This document shows positions 9,794-21,500 of a stretch of DNA of 64,000 nt, piece by piece (the first letter of the stretch is position 1; every line of letters begins with the position of its first letter). This stretch comes from Neostapfia colusana (Eukaryota > Streptophyta > Magnoliopsida > Poales > Poaceae), in contig JASWHV010000019.1 in the NCBI GenBank assembly GCA_030760725.1, forward strand, positions 31,561,944 to 31,625,943, read 5' to 3'. The notes below the pieces were generated by a model. It searched no databases and was not told where the DNA came from. It saw only the letters and a program-made list of their open reading frames with translations. Made by a program: the position numbers and the translations under genes.

Positions 9794-11317
9794 TTGGGAA
9801 TAGCATATGGATTGAGCATCATATTACGTTAAAAATTTAGAATACAGTGAGATAACGGTATTAGGCCCACATAAGGACTACTATTGCATATGATGAAGGT
9901 GGCAACCTAACTTATTTGTTATGTCTGAAAATCGTGCATCTCGGGACGGTTTATGTCTTGGGGGGTGCACGTAAGCGCACCAGTGCGCACAAGCTGAAGG
10001 GTGGAGCCTCACGGGCGGCAGGTAACCCGACCCGCTTTAGTATCCTCTACGACTCTTCATGTCGTTTGGGGTATTCGAGCAACGTCTGTCCCTGGCATGT
10101 GTTGTGCAATTTGGGAGACCCTGTCACATGGTCAGTAACGCGAACACGTAGCTCAAGGCGTGTTTGTCTTGAGAACACCTGGGCGAGTGATGACGGCCGG
10201 GTGTACGAACTGTATGGATACCGGGTTCGGTGTGCAGCCGGGCCTGATGATTGAGTGTGGCTTATGTAGATGCTAACCTAGAAAACCTTAGTGCGTGTAG
10301 AACACGTTTGCGAGTGACCCTTTTAGTGCCATCTAATGATACGTATATGCCGGTGAAATCCGGTTAGGTTTTTCTTTGGTGAGGCAACGTAGTACCATCA
10401 TATGTCTTACGGTGCATCATTACCGTACTACACTTAATAGTATTCTTTCCTATGAAGAAATAATTCATGACTAACTTTCAAACTAAAAATAGATGTTGGA
10501 AAGCACATAATAGTTACTGAACTCTTCATTTGGCCTAAGTTTCAAAGAAGAGAATTGCTAGGCTTCTTTTGATCCAAAAACAGATTGCTCTGTTCTGGCA
10601 GAAATTTTTGCTGGATTTTGACAGAGCATAACTCTGTGTATATTGACCCAATGAAGGTGTATGATACAGTTATGGAAAGGTTTTTCAGTGCTCTATAACT
10701 TTTCTGAAGACCTCCAGAGCAAAATCAGACGCCAACTTGGTTGAATGTCCAGATGAATGCAAACTGTTCAGAAAACAGAGTAGCTGCAAACCTCTCTGGA
10801 TGTTTCTGTAAATTAGCCGTCACAGTCTGTAGAAAAGTTTCTAAGGGCCATACGATACACCGTTGGAAAGTTTATGAAACTTGCAACAATTTGTAGTCCG
10901 TAGTTTGTTCAGAATTGTACTCCATTTGTATGTAAAACTGTGATGAAAACAGCCACATACAAAGGAGGTGCTGGCAAAGTTTATCCAGAAATTCTGTCAG
11001 CTTTGAACAATCATAACCTCTGATTAAGGGATGATCCAGAGGCATATGAGTACTCTTTGCAAAGGTACTAAAGTTAACTTTAACTTTGGTGTCCAACTTG
11101 AGTTATGAAAATGCTAGTAACTGGATCAAATTCTGGGTTAAGTACAGAAAGGTCTGTTCTGTACAGAATGAGGGATTGAATATGTTGGCTTTAGAAAGAT
11201 GTGTAAACATGAAATTTTGTTATGCTTTCATAAAGTTTTAGCATGTTCATGTTTTACATACTTTCACATACTGCTGAGATCAAGTTTTGACTCCCCTCAA
11301 AATTATGCATTTGAAAT
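9794..11317 (+). other. GypB untranslated leader
   Basis: About 1.5 kb between primer site and gag ATG with no coding potential that I can support. The GypB2 leader (62449-63978) is the close reverse copy. A block around 10260-10420 is also shared with the GypD1, GypD2 and GypF leaders. A leader this long may carry packaging, dimerisation or translation signals. Confidence 0.75.
10341..10368 (+). other. Conserved leader hairpin motif (GypB)
   Basis: Reads ACGTATATGCCGG, a 6-nt loop (TGAAAT), then CCGGTTAGG. The two CCGG halves can pair. Matching motifs are at 29385-29412, 38150-38177, 48663-48690 and 63400-63427, all in minus-oriented leaders. Confidence 0.6.
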
Positions 11318-14300
11318 ATGGTGCGTACTCATTCTCCGAGTAGGTCTGAAGGTTCTCGCCGAGACGGTGATGACTCGACTCCACCACGGGCACCGCCATC
11401 AACGGTATGGGCGGATGTCATGGCTCAGATGGTCGAGTCAAGCCAAGAGAACACAAGACTACTCCGAGCCTTGGTACAACAAGGCTTACTCCAACATAGA
11501 CAACAGGTCATTCCACCTCGGAACGCCTATTTGGACTTCTTGGCGACACAACCGCCAATTTTCACGGAAGCTAATGAACCCGTGGAAGCTAATCAGTGAC
11601 TTCGGGTTATGGAGTCCAAGTTTGGAGTGTTTGAGTGCGATGAGTATCAGAAGACATTATTTTCAGCTCAACAGCTCCATGGAGCCGCCGGTAATTGGTG
11701 GTTCGCTTATCTCGCCACCGTTCCGGAAGGCCATCAAGTGGAATGGACAGAATTTCGTGAAGCATTGCGTGCTCGTCACATTCCTATGGGTTTTATTAAG
11801 GCCCAACAGCAAGAATTTAGGAACTTGAAGCAGGGGGACATGAGTGTTCTCGAGTATGTCAAAAGGTTCAACCTTTTGGCACAATATGCTCCAGCTTATG
11901 CGACGAGCGAAGCTGCAAGGTGTGACTATTTCTTCCATTGCTTGAGTGCCATATTAAAAGATAAGTTAGCTTTGTTCAATCAAGGCAGTTACACCGAGTT
12001 GATCAGTGCTGCTCTGCTGCAAGAACAAGCGACACTTGAGTGTCAAGCAGAGAAGAGGGACTGGAATGATGTGCGAGAGGACACACCAGTTGTTCCTCGC
12101 AAATACCGTGTGGTGTATCACACACCATCCGATGAGATATGGCAAGCACCAGTAAGATCAACTCCGTACAGATTTCCTGCTCAAGAATCATGTCTTGAAG
12201 CAACACCTTTGCCGCAGAAACGAAGGACACCTGTTGCATCATTGCTGCAGCCATGTACATCAACTTCTCAACCACAAGTCAACGAAGAACCGGGGAAACC
12301 TCCATGTTCTTATTGCCACCGTTCAGGGCATTTTAGGCAAGAATGCCGGGAGAAGTTGCTGAACACCAGACAACCATCATCATCAGGTGGTATGCCGCCA
12401 CCTGCTCAAGTCAACATAACAGCATTGCAATCTGGGAGTGTGCAACATCTTGCTATTGAGGATGTCCCGGAGGGAGCACCGGTGTTAGCGGGCATGTTCA
12501 CTCTCAAAGACGTGCCTGTGCTTGTACTTTTTGATTTGCCACCCACAATTTTATCAGCAAATCATGCATGGATCAGCACCAATTATCCACCAATACCCCC
12601 ACAACGATTATTTTATACGTTCACCGGGAGGGAATATCTCTGCTAATCAGATTGTGTCCCGAGCAGCTTTGTGTTTGGGCGGAAAAATATACCCAACATC
12701 ACTGATTATGTTGGATCGGAAGAAGATTGACATTATATTGGGGATGTCTTGGTTAAATCGTCATGGTGCCGTTCTCAATATTGGTAACCGGACTGTCCAG
12801 ATTATATCGCCGATTCACGGACAGCACACGCTGTTTTTAGATAGCGAAGACCCAGATATGGTAGAGGCCTACCACACGGAAGCGCTTAAGCTTGAAGATA
12901 TTCCGGTGGTACATGATTATCCCGATGTATTTCCCGATGACTTACCGGGCATGCCGCCCGAACGGGACGTCGAGTTCAAGATTGAACTGGAGCTGGGAAC
13001 TACTTCTATCTCACGAAGGCCTTACAAGATGGCACCTAACGAGCTAGCGGAGTTGAAAGAGCAACTGAATGAACTCATGAGCAAGGGTTTCATACGGCCA
13101 AGTTCTTCACCTTGGGGTTGCTCAGCGCTGTTCGTTAGAAGAAGGACGAAACACTACGGCTATGTGTTGATTATCGTCCTCTAAATGCTGTCACGATCAA
13201 GAACAAGTATCCTTTGCCCCGCATCGACATCCTGTTCGATCAACTTGTGGGTGCAAAGGTATTTTCGAAGATGGATCTTCGGTCGGGATATCATCAAATC
13301 AAAATCCGACCGGGGGACATACCAAAGACAGCTTTCTCGACGAGATACGGACTCTATGAGTACCTCGTCATGTCATTTGGGTTAACCAACGCTCCGGCAC
13401 ACTTCATGTACTTGATGAATTCTGTGTTCATGCCGGAGTTAGATAAATTCGTCGTGGTATTCATCGACGACATATTGGTTTACTCCATATCAAAAGAAGA
13501 GCACGCTGAACATCTGCGTATCGTGCTACAACGGTTGAGGGAGCACGAATTATATGCCAAGTTCAGCAAGTGCGAATTTTGGATTGATCAAGTGCCTTTC
13601 CTAGGCCATATTATTTCAGCAGTAGGTATTGCCATGGATCCCAGCAAGATTGAACAAGTGCTGAAGTGGGCATCTCCCAAATCAGTCCACGAGGTCCGAA
13701 GTTTCCTAGGTTTAGCGGGATATTATCTGAGGTTCATTCCGAGCTTCTCAAAAATTGCTAAACCAATGACAGAGCTGCTGAAGAAAGGCACAAAATACAT
13801 GTGGAATGCAGCATGTGAAGCCGCATTCAAAACTTTGATGAAACATCTCACAACAGCTCCAGTTCTTCCAAAGCCAGACACGACGAAGCCATTTGATGTA
13901 TACTGTGATGCATCCGGCATCGGTCTCGGCTGCGTTCTGATGCAAGAAGGGTGTGTAGACGCCTATGGGTCTCGTCAACTGGGAAACCACAAGCAGCATT
14001 ATCTAACTCACGATCTCGGGCTTGCTGCCGTGGTGTTGGCGTTAAAGATGTGGAGGCATTATCTGCTTGGTAATCTTGTTCACCTCTACACCAACCATAA
14101 AAGCTTGAAGTATATCTTCACGCAGAAGGAGCTAAATATGAGACAACGGAGATGGTTGGAGCTCATCAAAGATTATGAAATTGAGATCCACTATAATCCG
14201 GGAAAATCAAACGTGGTTGCCGATGCACTTAGTCGGAAAGCCCACGTTCACAACTTGGCGACTGCTGAGTTGGAAGATGAAGAACCAAGTCTCCGTGTCA

Positions 14301-15850
14301 TTCCGTATGGCGTGCTTTATAATCTCATGCTCATTCCAACAATCCGTGAAGAGATTGTTGAGGCTCAAAGAAGAGACAAAGGTATGTCTCACATACGGAG
14401 AAGACTAGACAACGGAGAAGTGAAATGTTTCCGGAAGGACGAGAATTGTACGATATGGTTTAACGACCGTATAGTGGTACCGCGCAATATGAAACTCCAG
14501 AAGAAGATCTTGGATGAAGCCCACCTGTCTAAGTTTTCCATTCATCCCGGAAGTAACAAGATGTACCAAGATTTGAAACAGAAATTTTGGTGGACGAGGA
14601 TGAAAAGGGAAATTGCGAAGTACGTATCCGAATGTGATATGTGTAGACGGGTCAAGGATGATCATATGCGGAAAGCCGGACCGCTACAACCATTAAAGAT
14701 ACCAAGCATGGAAGTGGGAGGATGTGAGTATGGATTTCATCATCGATTACCGCTGACATCCAGGAAGCATGACACGATATGGGTGATCGTCGACCGGTTG
14801 ACGAAATCGGCTCATTTCATACCGGTGAACACTCATTTTCGAGCCAAGCAATATGCGGAGTTATTCATCTCCAGAATTATATGCTCACATGGTGTCCTGA
14901 AGACCATCATTTCAGATCGAGGTGCGTTGTTTGTTGCTCGTTTTTGGGAGATGCTGCATGCCTCATTGGGCACCAAGCTGATTAGAAGCTCCGCATATCA
15001 CCCTCAAACCGATGATCAAACTGAGAGGGTGAACCAAGTGCTGGAAGATATGTTGAGAGCGTGTGCCATCCACCACGGTAAGAATTGGGATGATCACTTA
15101 ACGTTGGCAGAGTTTTCATACAACAACGGGTATCAAGCGAGTATTAAAATGGCACCGTATGAAGCTCTTTACGGCCGGAAGTGTCGCACACCACTGAATT
15201 GGTGCGAGTCCGGCGAAAGAGTCCTGTTTGGGATTGATCTTGTCAACGAAGCCGAAGACCGAGTTTGGTCGATACAAGAGAACTTAAAGGCTGCACAATC
15301 CCGACAGGAGAGCTACACTAATCAAAGGCGTATGCCTTTGCATTTTGACGTCGGAGAGCACGTGTATCTTCGTGTATCTCCGATGAAGGGAATTCACCGG
15401 TTCGGTGTAAAGGGGAAACTCGCTCCCTGTTTTATTGGTCCTTTTGCTATCACAGAGAAGTGCGGACCCGTAGCCTACCGGCTGCAACTACCGACAAGTC
15501 TAGCGGGTGTTCATGATGTATTTCATGTGTCACAGCTGCGGAAGTGCCTCAAATTCACCGCTGCTGTACGCACCGAAGAAATCGACGAATTGAAACTGGA
15601 CCTGACCTACACCGAGCGACCGGTTCAGATTTTTGATGAAAAGACCCGGGTAACCCGAAACCGGACGATCAGATTTTTCAAGGTGATGTGGAGTAATCAC
15701 ACCGCAGAAGAGGCGACGTGGGAAAGTGAAGATTACCTCTGCACCAACTACCCAGAACTTTTAGCTTTGTACAATTTGTCATTACCTCTCCCGTCTCGTT
15801 CTTCTTTTGTAATCTCGGGACGAGATTCTTTTAAGGGGGGAGGAATGTAA
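11318..15850 (+). pseudogene. GypB gag-pro-pol polyprotein, broken
   Basis: Starts at ATG 11318 (MVRTHSPSRSEG). Domains in order: gag (11318-12300), CCHC knuckle CSYCHRSGHFRQEC (12305-12346), protease (about 12500-12800), RT with FIDDILVYS (13000-13750), RNase H with CDASG (from 13906), integrase with H2C2 (14530-14660) and D-D-E blocks, and a chromodomain-like tail (from about 15600). Lesions: TGA at 11597-11599 for Trp; a 4-nt loss at about 12536 that removes the protease DSGA; a 1-nt loss near 13136 in RT; paired +1/-1 shifts at about 14705 and 14742. RNase H residues usually Glu and Asp are Gly (14018-14020) and Asn (14093-14095). The last stop lies inside the LTR (15848-15850), because an earlier stop kept in GypB2 is TCA here. 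Confidence 0.95.
15833..15843 (+). promoter_or_regulatory. GypB polypurine tract
   Basis: AAGGGGGGAGG lies just ahead of the LTR start TGTAAAAGTCCC at 15846. It overlaps the extended end of the pol frame. Confidence 0.85.
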
Positions 15851-18574
15851 AAGTCCCAAAAGTGTGTATGAATAAAAACCAAAGTCTGAGTTCATATGTG
15901 TGGCAAAGACATGAAAAATGGGGCTTGCTAAAACTTTTCTTCATGGATGAGCATCCATAATGAGGTTCACATCTTTATTTGAAAGGGTTGAACCACTAAG
16001 GTGTTAAATACCTCTTTGCATGCAAGTTTAAAAAATCAGATTTGAAATTCAAAGTTCATATATGTGGTGGCCAAAAACTTTGAATAAACATGCAGCCCTA
16101 GAGATGGAACTTGTAGGGAAAAGTGTTATCACAAACTTTTCTTTTGTAGGGTGGGCTCAAAAAGGAGTTAAAGAGAAGAATTTGCAAATTCCAACCAAAT
16201 TCAAATTTGGTCAAACTGAATTGGAAGAATTCGAATTCTAGCCCACCTTTTAAACTCAGAATTATGGGAATTCAGAGGATCAGATTGAGAAGATATTTGG
16301 GAGGAAAATGTGGAGTGGGACCCACATGTCATAGGGCTATAGTGTGCCTTACACACTAAGTCTCAGCCTCGGTGGGCGATTTCCTCGAACAGCTCACGGG
16401 AGCCACCGAGCAGCTTGCCGGCGCCACCTCCTGCTGCCTGCCTCCCTGCGCTGGCGCCCAGGGGGCGGTCCTGACCGCTCCTTCAACGTGATCACCTTCC
16501 CTCAGACCAAACAAAGGCTTATTTGATTTCCTCTCTCGCGAGAACGCCGCACAGCCGCTTCCCTCACGTCCGCTCTCGGTCGATCGGGAAACCAAAGAAA
16601 ACACCGCGCTCATCCCTCCCCCGAGCTGCTAAACATTGCCTCGAGCTCAGCCTCCATCTCCCTGAACCGCAAGCAAGCGAGCTTCGGGCTCCCTAGCCTG
16701 GGAACAACCGTCACAGCGGCGACCTAACGTCGGCCGCCGAGCAGGCGCTCGTGGACAGCTCACCACAGCGACTTTCACGGCCGATCAAGGGTGGCAAAAG
16801 GAGTGCACGGACTCCACGCTGCTTCCACCTGAAGCTCAAGCCACGTCGTGAGCTCTCGCCGGCGAATTCGGGAATTTTGTCCCGGCGGCTTCAAACCGAC
16901 GATCCGGTACGGTTCCTTAAAATTCTCCCTCTCTGATCCTCCGCAGATCATCAAACTTTGCACCTAGATGCTGGATTAGCCGGCGGTCAATTATCCTTTA
17001 GCATCCATCGCACGAAAACGCCTCCGCGCGACGGATTTCAAGCTCTACTAGGGGTGTTCGCTGTGGACCCCTTTCGGTCGCATGGTGAAACCATATTTGC
17101 GGCCACTCCCGAGCTACTTTGAGGTTGTGCCGATCTTCCTAGAGCTGTGATGGTGCTGTAGAGCTCGTCGGCACAGGTTTCGGCAAGCTGGAAACCTCGG
17201 CAGACGCTGCCAAACCTCTACAGTAGCCGCCGCACATCGCCGAGCTGGTTCCGGCCACTAGCAGCCCAAGCAGAAACCACCATCATGTTCCTCGGTGCCC
17301 TAAACCCCCTGGTGGCGAATCCTAGTTCAGATGGCGGCCGGGAACACCGGTCCGGCGAGCATCTGTTTGCTCCGGCGAGGGGGAACGCGCGGGCGCGGGA
17401 GGGGAGCCGAAGGAAGAAGACGACGGCTGGGCCCCGTCTGTCAGCAGCAGAAAATCTAAACCTGTGATCAGTTGTGGCTGGGATCCAGTGTGTTGGCACG
17501 CTGGGAAGCTGTGGCACCGGTGTGGCCCAATCCTGATTGGCTGGGATTTAAAACATTGGGTCCAGCCGAATTTTCAGTAGGAAAACAAGTCCAGAGTTGG
17601 CTCAAAGTTTGGAAATTCATAGCTCCTGGTAGAAATTCCCAATTTGAGTGATTCCACTTGGGTTGATTCATCTCTCTGAGTTCTATCCAAATATGAACTC
17701 AGATTTTTATGAAATTTAATATTATATTCTGGAAAATTCTTTGAAGTGTTTCTGAAAAAGAATTATTGAGGGAGTTTGGTTTATCCAAATATCCCCAAAT
17801 TTGGCCAGAATATTCTTTGGCATAGTTTTGACCTTCTAGAAAAATATCAGCTCATTTGAAGATCATTTGAGGGGGAATTTGCTAAATACAAGATGTTGTG
17901 TTCATAAGGGTCCAGAAACATTTTCAGAAAATGTTTCCAACTTATATAATCTATTCTGTGAAATACATAGCTCCGAAAATCATAGCAAAATTTAGGCAAG
18001 CTCTCTGAGACATACTTGAAATGGTAGTTCACTTAAGTGAGCATGAAAATGCACATTTTCTCAGAATTAATTCTTTTGAGTAGAAATACTTAAAGAATTG
18101 TTCTGGAAGAACTACTCAAGTAAAAGGTCTGAATTTTGGACCGGATTACTCTCATGTGACCAAGAACTCACATGTAAATTATCAGCTCAAGTTGAGACCT
18201 AGAACTCCCTGTGCTTATTCTCCATACTTATGTGTATGTGAAAATACATAAGAGACATTGTAAGAATTATGAAGCACCCAATTTAATTCCACCTTAGCTG
18301 CAATTTGGCAAGCTAAATCCTTAGGTAGTATAGAATCTGCTGTAAAAGTTTTGATGCCATTGGAGTTCTTGTTCTTCGGTTGCACTCAAATCTTTTCAGT
18401 TTATCTATTGGGTTCATTAGGGAAAATGGTTAGTGTATAGCTAAGGCCAGGTCAATTTAGTTTAAGTCTTTTCTTTGCACAACAGAGACAAACAAAGCCA
18501 TTCTTGGCTTTTACACACAACCTCTGTTCCTAAGACTGATTCATTGAAATGGATAAGCTCCGGAGAGTCAAGGG
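15846..18574 (+). repeat. GypB 3' LTR, 5' portion
   Basis: Starts TGTAAAAGTCCCAAAAG and runs to AAGGG at 18570-18574, where the LTR-C/Cassandra insert begins. The LTR resumes at 24713 with the same AAGGG. Compared with GypB2, about 75 bp appear to be missing just before 18555. AT-rich stretches flank the GC-rich island noted separately. Short open frames in it are not conserved. Confidence 0.9.
16315..17444 (+). other. GC-rich island in GypB 3' LTR, edged by GTGGGNCCC boxes
   Basis: The composition changes sharply from AT-rich to CpG-rich between GTGGGACCCACATGTCAT (16315-16332) and TGGGCCCCGTCTGTCAG (17427-17444). The open frames inside (for example 16344-16526 and 17218-17517) are not conserved with other copies and look like by-products of GC content. 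Similar islands occupy the same place in the other long LTRs here. Confidence 0.6.
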
Positions 18575-21500
18575 TGTAAAAGTCCCAAAAACGTGAATGC
18601 AAAGGAACGATGATGGAACGTCATTGTGTTTCTGTTCATGAAAAATGGGACTTACAAAAACTTTCTTACATGGGATGGTATACATGAGGTGCAACCACAT
18701 GGGTTCAAGCATGCCTTTGAAGGTGTTGGACCAAGGTGGAGTTAAACTCAGGTGTAATCATACATGTACATGAGAAAGAACAAAAATAAGGTCTTTAGTC
18801 TCAAAGGCTCAGATCAAATTGCTGCCAAACTTTTATATACACATGGAGCCTCATACATTTGAATTGAGGAGAATGTGGTGGCAACTTTATGATTTGTGGG
18901 TGAGCCAAAAAGGGAATGGATTATGATCATGTTGAGTTCATGCTGTATTCAAACATGTTAGACAAGGGAATGACTTGAGTTATGTCACATAAAATGATAA
19001 ACTCAAACATGGACATGTGGGAAGAGCTAAAATCTTCTTTAACTCCTGTTGAACACATGTTAGCCCGGGAAAGGTTTCCACTCCCGAAAAGCTAACTCAT
19101 ATGCACACTCTCTATGAGCAGAGGGAGGGAAGTTTAAACCCATTTTTGAACCCTTGCAAAGCCTTCATGTTCAGATGGTCCAAAAGCATATATATGAGAT
19201 GATCATTGCAGTCCTCTGGTATTGAAGAGCTTAAGTTCCAAAATGGGAGGGATGTTAAGCTCATGTACCATTTGTTCAAAGCATTGTTTGAGATCACCTT
19301 AAAATTCAAATTTGAGGGGCATGGTCAAACTGAACTGGTGAAGTTCAGCTTCGGACCAAGATTGATCAAACATGGGCTAGGAGCAAACCAAAGTGTTTCA
19401 CCCAAATTCAGATGGGTCATCACAAAAGAGGACTTAAATATTCAGTTTGAATCAAAGGATTTACTTCAAAGAGAAGAAGACCATTTCCAAAGAGGAAATT
19501 CAAACTGTTGTTTAAAAAGTTGTAATTGCGATGGCCAACTCAAGGATCAGAGGGCATATTTGAGTTCCTAAGGTTCAAATTATGAGGGAGACCAATTTGG
19601 AGGAAATCTGGAGGTGCTTGGATATGAATATCAAGAGGACTTGTAAATATCATCCAAATTTGAATTTAAATTTGAAACTGTGGCACAAATTGTCAAATGG
19701 CAAAATGACCTTTGAATTTGGATCCCTAATAGCTGAAGTTTACAATGTGCCAAAAATTTGGATATTTAGGAGAGGAGATGAGTGGGACCCAATTGTCATT
19801 GAGGAGAGGGGAAGACTTAGCACTTAAGCAATATTTTCCTCTGTTCAGACTCAAACCGGCTCCCTGTTTCGCTCGAAGGCGCTGAACGGCCGACGCCCAC
19901 GCGCGCGCCACCGAGGCGACGACGCAGCCAGCTCCCGAGCTGCTTCAACATCGGTTCCCCCGCGCCCTTATCTCCCCTACGCCGTGCTCTGTCGGCCACA
20001 AAACCGCCCCACGAGCCCCTGTTCTCTTTCCTCCCGAGCAAACAAGCCGCCGGCGCCACGCCTGTTCGTCCCGATCGGGAGCCAACATCGTTTCCCGGCT
20101 GCCCGAGCTAGCAACACGAAAGAGGAGCACCAGCGTGTGCACAAGAGTTTCCCCAGCTCAGCTCCGGCGTTCGGGGCTGCTGTTGGCCATAATCTGAGGA
20201 TCAGCGCCGAAGCTGAGGGGTAAACGTTGGAAATCGACGTCGGGCTCTCGTGGGCAGCTCACCACCGTGGGTTTCACGCTCAAGCAGCAACACTCAGAGG
20301 TGCGCCGTGCCACTGCGGTGCTTCTCCCCGGAGCTCAGCTCAAACGGTGATCCTCAGTGACAGAATTTGAAGTTTTTCTTCCGGAGCACGACCTCGGACC
20401 CTCTGGTAAGGATTTCTCAAATTCGCGCTGAATTTGCACGTAGAGGTCACCAACTCATGCCCAAAGGGTCTAGGCTTAACGGCGGTACGATCCCCTTCAC
20501 AACCCTAGCTAGAAACCTCGTGTTAGCGGCGAATTCCGAGCTTTCTGATCGGCGGCCATGGCGGGAACGTGCGGGCGCACGGTGACAACCAGGTTGCCGC
20601 CATTTCCTAGCCCGCTTGAGGCCGTGCCGAACTTGCCTGACCTCCACTGGTGCTTTAGAGCGGATCCGCCGAACGTTTGGCGGGCTAGGGTGCTCGGGCC
20701 ACGGCGCCGAGGCTGTACCGAAAGGTGCGCACGTCGCCGACCGGTTTCCGGTCACCAGCGGCCCGAGATCAATGCACCAGTGGATTGCTCGTCCCTGAAA
20801 AACCCCCAGGCGGCAAGTACCGAGCCGGGAGACAGCCAGGGAGCCGACTCCGGCGAGCCCCGACGAGTTTCGGGTGTGGGGGCGGCACGGGAAAAAGAAA
20901 ACGGCTCGGGGAAGAAGACGACCGGCGCGTCCCACGTGTCAGTGGCGGAAAAAATAAATCCCCGATCAGCTGCGGCCCCGGGATCCTTTACGACAACGCG
21001 GGAAACGGTCGGTGGCCCCGTGTGGCTCAGTTCCAGCGGCTGACACGTGTAGGGTGGACCCGCAGGCAGAGTTTAAATATTTCCCGAATTAATTTGAATT
21101 CCAGATTTAGTTGAAACTTTAGAACCTCATAACTTTTGTTAGGAAGCTCCAAATTTAGTGATTCAAATTGTGTGGATCCAGGATGAAAAACTCTATCCAA
21201 ATATGCAACCCAATTTGTATGAAAACCTATAGGAAATTCTGGAAAAATGCTTTAAATCTTTTCAGCAAAAGAATTTTAGAGGGAGTTTGGTTCATCCAAA
21301 AATCCCCAAATTTTTCCAGGATATTCTAGGATGTTAGGAGACTCCTGTACAAGTTTCAGCTCATTTGGATTTGATTTATTCGAGGTAATTCTGATTTCAA
21401 GTTTCTGTATTCAAATGAGTACAGAAGCATTTTCAGAGAATTTCCAAAACATGGAAATTCAGTTCTAGGCATTCCTTAGCTCCAAAAATCTTAGGAAAAT

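Noticed and set aside
20558..21114. Overlapping open frames of 129-162 codons in the LTR-C GC island
   Set aside because: Several frames on both strands are open at once, which GC-rich, stop-poor sequence gives by chance. None is conserved in GypB or GypB2.
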